Shown piece after piece: positions 1 to 12,394 of a DNA stretch of 64,000 nucleotides. The stretch comes from Escarpia spicata. Lineage: Eukaryota > Annelida > Polychaeta > Sabellida > Siboglinidae. Under the pieces are notes generated by a model, which had not been told where the DNA came from, made no database searches, and saw nothing but the letters and a program-made list of their open reading frames with translations. The position numbers were made by a program, and so were the translations under genes. The stretch covers positions 34,574,625-34,638,624 of the forward strand of contig OZ023214.1 of NCBI GenBank assembly GCA_963995525.1. Reading direction: 5' to 3'. Position 1 is the first letter of the stretch. Every line of letters starts with the position of its first letter.

Positions 1-1829
1 ACTCGTGTCCATGGGTCGGAAACATGCATCCGACGTCGACCTATGTTCAAATTATGTTTTGTGATAAGTAATTCACTAGGAAGGAAAATAGGACAAAACA
101 CTTGAAAATGGGTCGTTGTACCGGGATACCGAAAGAAGTTAATGAGTTGCCAGTAAGTATCTTTGTATACACCATGTGTTCGTCTCGACTGTATCACAGT
201 TTATTATGCCTCCCGTCTCGTCAACACCCAGCTGACGTCGGATAGTTTTGCCTCTAGCAAAACAGTCAAGCAGTCTTTAATCACTGCAGTTGAATTAATG
301 TCATCGGTAGCGCAATTGTCTAATCAAGCAGTTTGTCGGTTTGAACAACACATGATGGCTTTGTGCGCTTGACCGCCAATATATGTATCGCAAATGGATC
401 GCGCGTGTCGTGGGACCCATCAAGGTTATGAAAACATCAATCTCAACAATTAGAGTAAACAAACACTTAGAAAATGTTTTCTTTAACAACGGGCGGACTT
501 CATAGTAGAAACTAGACGCGCGGCCTTCGTAGTAGAAATCATGTCAGCACGATCACGTGACCTTTATAAATATCGCGCAAAATTGCTACCCTTCAAATTA
601 CAAAATAAGAAGCGCAAGTGATTACCTGAAAGACAGCGCGATTTTTGGCTGACAGACGGTGCGAGTGGTCGAATAGTCGGTTTATCTTCATCGGGGTTGC
701 TGACGGCAGTATTAGGGAAGAGAGCAGTAGTAGGGTGTCTTCAGCATGGTGTTACCCACAAAGACATCAAAAAACGAATGCTGATCAATTCGGTAGTACC
801 ACCAACCTGTTATACATAATATTATGTTCAACAAGACGTCGCAAAGGGATGAATATAAGCAGTAGTGAGTGCAGCGACGACATGGTGGCCGCTACAGAAA
901 TTAGACTATATACAAGTGCGCATGTTACAATACCTGCCAGTGTGACCGAATTACTACCAGTTGGACCTAATTACCATGCGATATATACGTGCACGAGTTA
1001 GGAAAACATGCTAGTTTGACCGTATAACCACGTACACCCACGCAGATAGCCGCCAGTTTGACTGATTTACTATAGAAGTTCCGATTTTATCATCATTGTA
1101 ACCTATACGTAGGCTTTAGAAATATTTAATGTCCGTCGTAGCCTAGCCCAGTAAGTATTCCACTTTTCATATACAACCGGTCAGCTAGACACCGCCTCAT
1201 TTAATTAATAATCATCCATTAATGACAGCTTATCTATAGTAACACCTTATTTTAGATTCGCCTTCATCACTTAAGGGACCGCTACCGTCTCAAACCACAA
1301 TCGCTCGGTCCGGTTGACTACGTCGCGGTTTTTATACGTCGTTATACATTCTCTTTACATTGTTGGTTCTACACAAGTTCAGACTTGCACAGCGAATACC
1401 AGTTCCAGCTGAGATAAGTGCAAGTGTCGTATGTAAAGACTATAGCAGTGGTACATATTAAAAGATAGGGAAACTTCGATTTTTTTATAAAGATGCCCCA
1501 GTATCGTGTGTGGCAGCTTCAAATGCTGTTTGGTATATTGTGTTATTGTCGCTGAAAAGTACTGAAACGGAGTGAGAAAATGTGTAAACGCTACAATGAA
1601 ATTGTCCATATTAAAATATTGTATATCGCGGACAAGTTGAGACTTGTCGAGGCACGCGCATAGCTTGAACACTATATGTTAAAAGATAGGGTGTAAGGTT
1701 GCGAGCTCCTTTGATAGCTCATTATTCTGACATCTAGGACGTTGACGAGGGCACTCAGACCTCCTAGGACCTGGAGAACCGGACGTGTCCGTAGCATTGA
1801 CAGTATGCTCCACGGTCGGTGTAGTAGTA
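1..1829. other. No recognisable gene
   Basis: I see no convincing coding region, repeat array or RNA gene here. The open frames, including one of 118 codons at 645-1001, have no recognisable motif, no exon signals and no counterpart elsewhere in the window. It reads as ordinary AT-rich intergenic DNA. Confidence 0.5.
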
Positions 1830-3480
1830 TGGATTACAATGGCTTCTGGAATGGAGGCAGAGACGGTAACTCCGGTTGTTCAGGCACTGTTGGATGTATA
1901 ACGGGGCAGACTGGTCCTAGCGAATCTGACTCAGAGTCAGGTAACGAATAAGAGCGTTCATCGGAGATTCGAACACCATGAGTCCTGCTGCGAAACTGCG
2001 ACTCCGTGAACTTCCTAAATTGGTCCCACCCCTCTACTTTGGGCACTTGGGTGACAATGTACCTATCACGTGCTCTGCACTTGTCACTTTTTAGGTAAAC
2101 GAGGTCGCCAACGGAGATGCTAATGGCAGGCGGTATGTCGAGTCCGTGCGCTTTAGACTTGGCGCTGTGCACATGATTTTCTGACCTGCTCGAGTTTTGG
2201 TTTAAGATCAATTGCCTATCTGTGATTGGTAGCTGCTCAGCAGTGAATTGGTCTCTCTGCGTCCAGACTTCACGAGCTGATAATCCATCTCTGCGAATGT
2301 GAAAGTTCCGTGTGGCAAGAGAGCTATCTGGAGAGAGCTGTAAGAGCTCAATACCCAACTCTTTGATGGCATCTTCGGCTACAGGGTTTTTGTTGACGTT
2401 CTTAGCTTGCCCCAACCTCCAGCCGGAAGCCATGTTTTGCTAAGGCTGGGTTGTTGACCAACGCAACAAATCTTGGAGCAGGGTCGACACGGATTGTGAG
2501 CCAACTGTCGCCAAGTAGTCGTAGTTCGGAAAACATGGCGAGGAGGGTATTGAGAAACTAATCGTGTCGTTCGCCATCGATGAGTGGCTACAGAGTGAAT
2601 GACGATACAGTCTCGTGAAGAACGATGATATACTGGCGATAGCGGCGTATGACGTCTGCAGCGAAGGATGAACCACTAGGAGCTTGTGTGGATGACTGTG
2701 GGTTCGGATAGATGTAATATTGGCACTGGTGACACGCGGCTGAAACAGCTTCAAAAGCCTTATCGATGTGATGTGTAACGCAAAGAAGAATATGTTAAAG
2801 ATATGCTCGAGTTGGGTCCTCAACGGGTGGCAGAACCTGGCATGTAGTGCGGTTAAGAGGCCGTCGATCAGAGGACGGGGTAAAACGATGTGCTCGCGTA
2901 GTGGTTGGAAAGGCTGGCTATCTTTGAAGATCAAAACGCCGTCATTGGCCACGGAGACGATGTGTCTGATGTGAGCCCGGTAGCGGCTTACGGTTGAGAG
3001 AAATGAGGTGACTCTTGAACTAGACATGAGCTTCTAGCATGCCTGGACACATGGGCGATTGTCGGCTAGAACCTCGATGGGGTGCAAGGACTCTATGATG
3101 AATGGAGCAAAGAGTTTGATCGCAGCACCTACACTCAATCTTCGACTTCACACTGTAGCCATGTAGCTTGATGCTTGCGAAGTTTCGCTTTGAAGAAACC
3201 TGCCAGTAGCAGTTTGTCGTTTCTGCAAACATACAATGTCGTTGCAATCCCTCGGTTCTTCACAGATCCATCTGTGACAATCTACAGTACTTCGCTGGCC
3301 TGAGGGATTGTGATAGACTTACAGGTGCCTAAGGCTGACTGTGCTCTCTTGAGTTAATCAGACCAAAGGATATTTTCCTTCGGCGCTCTGCCGGCAATAG
3401 CTTGACTTAGTCGATCTAGTAAGTAGATTGTCCTGAACGTAAGCTCGTCTGGTTCAAGTCGAATGTTAGTTAAGTCGAGG
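1830..3480 (-). mobile_element. Ty3/Gypsy-type LTR retrotransposon fragment: RNase H end, integrase
   Basis: Read on the minus strand, this is the 3' half of a Gypsy-like pol gene. From high to low coordinates there is the RNase H end (about 3480-3000), the HHCC zinc-binding head of integrase (about 2950-2740; the H pair and the C pair are in different frames), the catalytic core, and a C-terminal tail with the GDLVYL motif near 2100. The three core acidic positions can be placed (in FAADV, RVDP and NPVAE contexts) but in different frames. At least three frameshifts and several stops make it a dead copy. No LTR, gag or reverse transcriptase is seen beside it. The Gypsy assignment is fairly sure, the exact lineage is not. 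Confidence 0.75.
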
Positions 3481-3555
3481 AAGTGCGCTCCAGTTGCGTG
3501 AAACCCGAAATGCCTACGAATGTTTTGCCAAATGTCGAGAGGCAGGTTTTTACAC

Positions 3556-3645
3556 TAAATATCATGATTTCCCGGTCCGCGTTTCGAACTCAGAGCGCTG
3601 GCATGCCAGGCGGATGTGCTAACCACTACACTATTGATCATGTCG
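3556..3645 (-). repeat. tRNA-like SINE head
   Basis: On the minus strand the text GTGTAGTGGTTAGCACAT resembles a pol III box A region, and GAGTTCGAAAC about 35 bases later resembles box B. The terminal stem does not pair well, so this is more likely a tRNA-derived SINE head or decayed tRNA than a working tRNA gene. It abuts an L2-like LINE fragment. Confidence 0.5.
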
Positions 3646-4615
3646 ACATATGCGGACAATATGTAGCGACATCGACCATCGTCCGTGACCTTGGTGTTGC
3701 AATCGATGCTGATTTATCGATTGTGATGCAGATGGCAAATGTATGTCGAAGTGCTTACTACCATCTCTCGAGAATTGCTCGTGTACGAGAGGCAATGTGA
3801 CCAGTGTCTGCAAATGTCTTGTCCATGCATTTGTGACATCCATAATTGATTATGGAAATGCGATGCTGTTTGGTATACCTGACCGTCTGCTGCACCGTCT
3901 AGAAAGAGTTCAACGGTCAGCCGCTCGTGTTGCGACGCAACTTCGACGAGGTGACCGGCGATCTATCACTGCGGTCCTACAACACCTACACTGGCTCTCA
4001 GTGAGAAAGCGCATTGAGTACAAGTTACACAGGTTGTACACACGGCACTATTTGCAGGCACACCAGTGTATCTCGAGTCACTGCTGCATCGTCACTCGCC
4101 ATGCAGGACCCTACGCTCTGGCTGTGGTCTGCTTCTGGACTTTCCACGCGTTATGGTCGCCGGGCGTTTGCATATGCTGGGCCGACATTGTGGAACTATC
4201 TGCCTCTGGAACTACGAGCAATTGAGAACACTAGGCAGTTTGGAAAATTATGAAGACATTTCTGTTCTCAAACTAATATAATCATACATCATTTAATCTT
4301 TGTATTATTCATGCATATAGTTTTAATTAATCTTCAGTCTTAGTTATCTCAGAATTACATTTTAGTATCTAATCAACTTATTTAATGTAATTTAGGCTTT
4401 TATTTATTTATATTTTTTATGCAGTATGTTCAGCTGTTGAGCATTTTTGCTATACTAGGATTTTGCTTCCTAATTTTATTTATTTTTCTTATTTATTTTT
4501 CTTAAATGCGTTTTTTATGCATCTTAGATGATTGCTGATTTGTAAACACCTGTGAACGGGTCGTTAGTCCCGGATTTGACGGTGTGTAAATAAAGTTTAT
4601 TATTATTACTAGCCG
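3646..4615 (+). mobile_element. L2-like non-LTR retrotransposon, 3' fragment
   Basis: The translation, spread over all three frames, is the C-terminal end of an L2-type reverse transcriptase: IVRDLGVAIDADLS, SIIDYGNAMLFGIPDRLL, a block QHLHWLSVRKRIEYKLHRL, and GRRAFAYAGPTLWNYLPLEL near 4150-4215. The coding part ends near 4253. An AT-rich 3' UTR follows, ending in a short (TTA)n tail at about 4598-4608, as expected for elements that end in simple repeats rather than poly(A). It is 5' truncated and frameshifted, so inactive. Confidence 0.75.
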
Positions 4616-5984
4616 CGCTCCCACGGCTGGCATCGTTTCGCTATGCAGAGTAGCACGGCACGTTGGTTTGTTACGAAAGGTCATGTTATCGTCAACGGTG
4701 TGTTGTGGGGGGCATATAAACACACTGCTTACTGCATACAGAGAGTTCACGGGTAATACTGAGTTGCCTGGACATGATTTTGGAAATGGAAAAAACGCTG
4801 CCACCAGGCCAATAAATGGAACCCGTGTGCTATAACAGTGGTTTAATGTACAACTCGTCGATTACAAACCTAGTCCATGAATTGGCGAAGCCAAGATGAA
4901 TCCTGGGGAAATATCACAATAACATATTACTGACGATGAGGTATTTTATATGCATACCATATATGTATATATCACTAGAAGAAATGTCCGTCCGAATCCA
5001 TATGATGAACATAGCTGCTTTGATAACTACTAAATGTGATGGAAGGTTGCTGCGGGCCACCTTTTCACATCTGTACGTATATAGGGGCATTTGTTTAGGT
5101 TGTATAACTTATTTTCTATGCACAATCTAAAAAGGCGACGCACACCACTCACAACGTTACTACTTCGTCTGATCAGTGATCTGTACTAAATGTTACTGCA
5201 ATGAACATTATTGGCAGAGTCGTCGTCTAAAACTATTGCAAATAATAAAGTTGCTCGAGCAACATTTGTTTTTAAAGGACACATATTGTAAGCATAATCT
5301 GTATTATCAACTTAAATAAATTACAGTTGTAATTACAATGTATTTTTACAATATATTTTTAATTTGTACTATGTGTAATTTACCTGGACAAAAGTACAGC
5401 TATATTTTCTACTTTAAATTTGTTTTTTAGCAATTATCATAACACGTGTAAGGCCACTGCGAGCCGCCATTTCACATTTAAATCTGAGGTACACGCTTTT
5501 TGTAGGCAGCTAAACGTAATCCGTTTGCACATTTCATATAAGTTATCGTTGGCATGACAACTGATTGTTTTATGTAATGATCTATTACGAATGTAACTGT
5601 GTTGAATAGTGAAGTTTGAATCGCCATCTAAACGGATTTTATGTAGACACAATCGAGCTACAATTTTCCAAAAGACACATATAATAATTTGTAAAGGCAA
5701 TTTTCCCTTCGCTGCGTTAAAATTAACCAGGAAGTTCTGTGTGTACGCACTTGCAGTGAAGTGTTCTGGAAACTAGATTACGTCGATGTATCCAATAATA
5801 GTAACATTTATGGTGAATATATGAATAATGCTAGGTTTATATATCCAGTTGTGAACAATCGTAGCGGTGTGCGTCGATAAGTTGTAGGCCAGTCATAAGC
5901 TTACGATCAGACGTGATTGGGCTACGACGGGCGAGATGTGTCGCTGCGTAGGCAATCGAGCGATATTCTTGGAGAAGATCATGT
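4616..5984. other. No recognisable gene
   Basis: AT-rich DNA with short unsupported open frames (for example 5437-5700 minus). I see no motifs or repeats. Confidence 0.5.
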
Positions 5985-6765
5985 AGAACATCCTACACAA
6001 CCACCACAGCTCCATCTCCGCCGATGGCAGGCCCATCTCTAACCTTCGATTCGCCGACTCTCATAGCCGGCAGCAATGACGAACTTTAAAATCTTACCGA
6101 GAGACTGATTTAAAGCACATAGGCTTACTGCACTGAGAATATAAGTTATGGTCAACAGCTCATACCGCATCAGTGCAGACATCACCGTGAATGAAGAAAC
6201 GCTAGAAGAAGTCGGCAGTTTCAAACATCTTGGACCGACCTTGTCTAAGGATGTGGCGATTGCACCCCAGAAATACACATAAGGATCGCCTCAGCAACGG
6301 CTTCACAACCAAATACAACTTTATATGCGGCTGTGAGATGTGGACACTTCATTTTGGTGCAGACATAATGATTAAATCCTTCGAGACTTAACGAAGCTAA
6401 TCCACCTCTCCTATATGGAGCATAAGATCAACGAGTGGGCCTGGAAGAATCTCTACTGGCAACTGTCAAGGGAAGAAAACTGGCATGGTTTGGGCATATA
6501 ACAAGACAGGTCATCATCCCGAAGACGATCCTACGGGGCACCTTGGAGGCAGACGCCGCCGCGGACGTCAGAGTAAATGCTGGATCGATAATGTCAAGGA
6601 GTGGACGCCCCTCGCCGTGCCATAGCTCATCACCACAGCCACTGACAGTCGGGAATGGAGGAAGATCGCAGTTGCAGCCTCGCCTATGTCCCCCCGACGA
6701 CCAAGTCGGTCAAGGGACTAAGTAAGTAAGTGTAAGTAAGTAAATGTAAGTGTATGTATGTGTGT
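5985..6765 (+). mobile_element. Endonuclease-RT type LINE, 3' fragment with TAAG tail
   Basis: Three frames together give the C-terminal half of a non-LTR reverse transcriptase: GRPISNLRFAD at about 6020-6055 (the stretch leading to the RT catalytic aspartates), CEMWTLH near 6330, LAWFGHITRQ near 6480, PKTILRGTLE and a CW.DNVKEWT block near 6580. The frame ends with SPRRPSRSRD at about 6690-6718, followed at once by a (TAAG)-rich simple tail to about 6765. Frameshifts and stops throughout make it a fossil. The clade is uncertain, perhaps RTE-like. Confidence 0.7.
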
Positions 6766-6839
6766 GAAAACAATTTCACATTGTTAAAAAATAATACGTA
6801 TTACGTAAATATTAATGTACGCAGAAAATAAGTAGGCGC

Positions 6840-7240
6840 GAAAAAATCGAGAAAATCAGTATATGTTCGCATTAGTTTGCTAATTAAAATTTGCGTTATT
6901 TGTGTATATGTGATCTCGAACAAATCTAGTACCGCAGTTCGGTATCCAACATGACCGCGCCGAACAAATCTCTACTTGCTCGCATTATCTTCTTATTAAA
7001 ATTTGTGTCACCATGTAAGCGATCTCCTGCTAATCGAGAACCGCAGGCCGGAACCCAATATTGCCGCGCCCTGTCAGACCGAGTAGTTTTGGATGTATGA
7101 CGAGCACTATACCAAATTATGAATAAGGATCGGCGATATCTGGCAAATTTATTATAAACGTGCGATTTAAATAAATACATACTAAATTAAAACGTTCTCG
7201 TAAGTAAATGTGCATTCACAGTGCATACCATCGTTTGTGA
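6840..7240. repeat. Dispersed repeat family R1, copy 1
   Basis: This shares a diverged but clear match with 11330-11600: the run TTCGCATTAGTTTGC, then AAATTAAAATTT, TATCCAACATG, a GCGTAGTTTT-like block and GGATCGGCGAT, in the same order. Copy 1 looks internally duplicated, with two similar halves around 6860-6960 and 6965-7090. Class unknown; possibly a MITE or SINE. Confidence 0.55.
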
Positions 7241-7539
7241 GAGTCGTACTATACGTTTAACACATTATATCGTAATGAGAACCTTACGATGATACGACCA
7301 CAAAGTCAACGAAGCCGCGCCCAGGCAGACGTGCGACGGCGTCTTGATCGCGTAGAAGAGCGCCGGATTGTGAGTCGAGGGGACGGTTGTTCGGTTCCAA
7401 GCTTTTCGTTGTCGTAGTCATCAACATCATAACTATCACCATCGTTGGTCAGCCAGGGTAGACCATTGGAATGGTTTAGAGACATGTTTAATGTTTGTTT
7501 CCTCTGTTTCAGTCCGTTTATCTGGCTATGAGAGGGTGA

Positions 7540-7690
7540 CCACATGAAGAATCTTGACCAGTTGTTCTCTGTGTCGATGGCAGTGACGGTCTCATTGAAG
7601 GCGTCTCAATGGAATCTTGTTTGTGAGTTTGTCAACACCCCCATACACGTGTTTCTTTGTCAGAATGTCGCTCCAGAGAACAATTACGCT
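7540..7690. repeat. Dispersed repeat family R2, copy 1
   Basis: The stretch with AATCTTGA, GCAGT(G/A)AC, GGCGTCTCA, TTTGTGAGTT and ACACCCC recurs in the same order and orientation at 17345-17465. The identity is clear but diverged, and the nature of the repeat is unknown. Confidence 0.5.
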
Positions 7691-7924
7691 TTTCCTTGGA
7701 ATTCCGGTATAACTTTTGTCAAGCTTTTTTTCCAGTTCTTTTGTGAAAGATAACTGCACAGTAACAATTTGGTTTAATGATCCGTTATTGCTGACATCAA
7801 TATGGTAGTCATATTTGAAAATGAATAAACATTAAGTAAATACAAAAACTAGTAATTGAAAATCAATAAAAATCATAACGAAATTGTAATTTGCCGCATA
7901 GCAGCTTTACAATATTACCTTTTA

Positions 7925-9535
7925 CAATGAATAATAAGAAGAATAAGAATAAATTTATTATTATTTGCAACTTTTCAGTTGGATTGTACATACATTCACC
8001 ATAAAAGCCCCAAATCACACAAATTTCATAATGTTACAAGTTACAATACGACACAACATTATGTTACAATACTCATAAAACATGTTGTACTAAATAAAAT
8101 AACGCAAAACCAAAGATACTGTTAAGTATATTACACAAAATCGCCCCGTGACGCAACAAACTCAGTATGAGGCGCTTTATATTAAAACGTGTACATTGCA
8201 TTACTATCTTTCATTAAAAAATAAGATACTTTAAATACACTAAAATTAAATCATATAGTTTAAATATTAAAATTGACTGTTGTGACATACACTAAAATCA
8301 TTAAGTGTTATGGCAGTGTACTAAGCACCATGGAATTAATGAGTTTTTGTAGCGATTTGTGTTCGCCATTGGGACGGGTAACTCATTTAATGATCTTAGT
8401 GTATTCGGCACATTTCGAATATTTGGTAGTAGCGTATTCAGTTTGTGGTCACTATGCTTCATTCTAGCGAAATACGTTTTACACAATTCATTGCGTCTAT
8501 CATGCAGCGTTGGTAAGTTTACCATCTCCAGAATATCCTCGTACACACAACCAGGAAATATAGTTTTGAGACACCTTTTTAAAATTATCTCGATGTTGTC
8601 CGATAAATATTTAGGCAAGTTCGTGTGCCATACCGGGCAGGTATATTCAACTACTGGTCTAATCACAGATACATATATTCTAACCAAGTAATTTTGGTTG
8701 ATACCAGCACGTTTCAACTGCTAGATCATATACACTCTCTTTCTTGCCTTTGATACTATTTCATCTACGTGTGCATTCCAACTTAAATCCAATGATATAG
8801 TTACGCCGAGAACTTTTGCTTGAGTAACTCTCTCAATATATGTCCCATTTATATCAATATACGGCAGAGATTCTACAAATGTTCTATCTTTACCGAAACA
8901 TATAACCATTTCTTTTGTCTTACTCGTATTGATGCGCATGTCATTATTACTAGACCATCGCTCAATAATGTTGGCAGAATCCTGTATAACAGATATCATA
9001 CTTTGATTGCATATTTCAAATATGGTGCAATCGTCAACATATTTAAACATAGGACAAGATGTTTGCAAATCATTGATATGAACCACAAAGCACTAGAGAT
9101 TCAAAAACCTTAGCCAGAATTGGTGTAAGCGATATAGATCTAATGTCATTTTCAACTGTCACTGGAGGGTGTTTCTTCGACAACGGAATAACGGTTGCTG
9201 ATTTCCACAATTTTGGCAATACACCTTCCCTGAGCGAGCTGTTGAATATTGCAGTGACCGGTGCTGCAAGAAGGTGCGACCAGTTTTTCAAAGCCCATGG
9301 TGGTATATTGTCCGGACCCGTGGCTTTGTTCACTTTGACCTTACTAAGTGCCAACTTAGTGTCAGTCACGCTGATGGTGAATTCATCTGGCAGTGGTTCC
9401 TTAATGTCAAAGATCGGGTGGGAAGTCTGCAATCTCGGCTTCCACCAGTCGCGTGACGATGTTTCTTCAATGACTGCCATATATCGATATATCGAGTGTT
9501 GATCTACTGCTGGTTTGATACTTGATACGTTGAAG
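7925..9535 (-). mobile_element. Jockey-superfamily LINE, internally deleted
   Basis: On the minus strand the frame 9480-9070 gives the start of a reverse transcriptase (NKATGPDNIPPWAL, KSATVIPLSKKHPP, LTPILAKVFESLV). After a break, 9086-8721 continues with INDLQTSCPMFKYVDDCTIF, which holds the YVDD catalytic motif, and 8717-8301 gives the C-terminal region (VIRPVVEYTCPVWHT and a long LPTLHDRRNELC block). The RT section with the first catalytic aspartate and the GVPQGS motif is missing, so an internal deletion lies near 9080. The 3' UTR runs down to a tail of TTATTC-like repeats at about 7927-7965. Clade uncertain. Confidence 0.75.
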
Positions 9536-10917
<1,382 letters not shown>

Positions 10918-10949
10918 GTGTATAAAACAGGAAGTTCGCAGTTATTAGA

Positions 10950-10983
10950 CACTCGTAGCTACTTGCATTACGATCAAGTGGTC
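10950..10983 (+). promoter_or_regulatory. Conserved upstream block of cysteine-rich gene 1
   Basis: The text CACTCGTAGCTACTT, then AAGTGGTC, matches the blocks upstream of gene 3 (24315), gene 4 (42769) and, more weakly, gene 2 (20331). It lies about 175 bp before the proposed ATG, much as in the other genes. A TATAAAA at 10921 lies just upstream of it. Its role as a promoter element is inferred from conservation only. Confidence 0.5.
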
Positions 10984-11045
10984 TGTCAACGCAGTAATCG
11001 CTTTAAATCTAGATCGCCGTGTGAGAGCAGACATTGGAACGTGAA

Positions 11046-11083
11046 TGCAACGCAACGCAACGCAACGTAACGCAACGCAACAC
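11046..11083 (+). repeat. (GCAAC)n microsatellite
   Basis: About seven GCAAC units with one variant (GTAAC), ending about 45 bp before the proposed start codon of gene 1 and so probably in its 5' UTR. Confidence 0.85.
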
Positions 11084-11126
11084 GTACTGGAGACGTCTCG
11101 TCCTTACGGCGTAAACGAACAGCTCA

Positions 11127-11141
11127 ATGTTGCCAATCCTG
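11127..11141 (+). CDS. Cysteine-rich secreted protein gene 1, coding exon 1
   Basis: ATG TTG CCA ATC CTG followed directly by the donor GTGAGT at 11142 encodes MLPIL. It would join in phase 0 to the exon at 19103, which starts IPCVLLALVFA, giving a normal hydrophobic signal peptide start. The same micro-exon layout is seen in genes 2 to 4 (MMKLLL, MRLML, MRLML, each followed by GTGAGT). The pairing rests on the conserved upstream block at 10950 and on being the only good candidate I found upstream of exon 2. The intron would be about 8 kb and holds an L2-like element in antisense. RNA evidence would settle it. Confidence 0.55.
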
Positions 11142-11329
11142 GTGAGTTAAAATGGACAAATTTAACGGTGAAATACTACAGTTGTCGTATAAATAAACGG
11201 TCAACCCTCCCTTCTACAAAGAGAGGTTGGCGTGCATTTGGGGGGACACCAATCACCGTCCTGCTATCCACAATGTACTCATATTTCATAAATATGAATG
11301 TGCGCAAAAAGTTGGTGCGAAAATGTCGA

Positions 11330-11600
11330 TCAAATCCGTACCTGTTCGCATTAGTTTGCAAATTAAAATTTACGCCATTTATTTACACGTGAACTCGAGC
11401 AAATCGAGTATTGCACATCAGTATCCAACATGGCCACGCCCAGACAGACCGCGTAGTTTTTAATGCATGACAAGCAGCATACGAAATTATTGGTGGGATC
11501 GGCGATGCTTGTCAAATGTATTATAACATTACAATTTCAATAAATAAACTATATTTATATCATACATAAATATGTATTTCCAGTGCATTTCTCCCTGTGC
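11330..11600. repeat. Dispersed repeat family R1, copy 2
   Basis: Diverged copy of the repeat at 6840-7240, in the same orientation (shared TTCGCATTAGTTTGC and GGATCGGCGAT). Confidence 0.55.
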
Positions 11601-11639
11601 GATGGTATTACTTTGACTAATTTAATGGGTCAAAGTAAT

Positions 11640-11960
11640 ATTGCTTAGAGTTTTAGATTACAAGTATCTAAACGTTTTATACAGCGCAGTATTCTGTCCT
11701 CAGGACTGCTCAAAGCGCTTTACCCTTTACACCCTGGCAGCCATGTTCAGTCGAACACTGTATCGATTCCTCTTAAAGCCACACTGCAATTAATGAGCGA
11801 AGACTAGTCGTACACAAATACCCACCACTGTCTCGTGTACTCATTCATACAGCTGAGTGAACTGGAGCAATGTAGAGTGAAAATTTTGCCCAAGGTACGA
11901 ACCTCTGACTGCCGCTGCGCCCCAAGCATTTCCCACACGAACACGTAGTTGGACTGAAAA
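11640..11960. repeat. Probable SINE-like interspersed repeat
   Basis: The text around 11683-11725 (CAGCGCAGTATTCTGTCC, then GCTCAAAGCGCTTTACCC) and 11855-11900 (GAGTGAACTGGAGCAATG, then TTTTGCCCAAGG) resembles a repeat type common in animal genomes. I recognise it only by general appearance. No second copy is seen in this window. Confidence 0.35.
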
Positions 11961-12394
11961 CGGTGGTCAAAGAACTAACGAAAAGTAATCTATATTTATG
12001 TAATTAATTAAAACAAATGTAGCTGCATGTCGTTTATCGTGGATCTTTGTATTATTATTATTATAAGTAATGCGCCATATATCTGGATTAAGAAACCTCT
12101 CAAAGATATATATGCAGTAACAAGATAAAACTAAGTACATGTTTAAACAATTAAGTAAATTATTATTATAAAATAAAAAATTAAAATACGTATAAAAAAA
12201 ACAATTAAACACATTAATATAAATTAAAAAGTTGTATAAATAAACTAATTGTAAACGTTTAAACAATTAATTGTAATTTCTACACCAAACCAAATCACCA
12301 TATTAAAATGTGATTATTAGTATAATGGCAGTCGACTGACGGCTGGGCCGGGTAATCACTTTCTTTTTGACCTTACAATAAAAAACGACATTAC
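11961..12394. other. AT-rich DNA, possible LINE tail
   Basis: Very AT-rich. A (TTA)n stretch at 12045-12065 next to a GCGCCATAT-like block could be the minus-strand 3' end of another LINE, but there is no coding part to confirm it. Confidence 0.35.

Noticed and set aside
645..1001. 118-codon open frame
   Set aside because: No motif, no paralogue, no exon signals; composition like the surrounding DNA.
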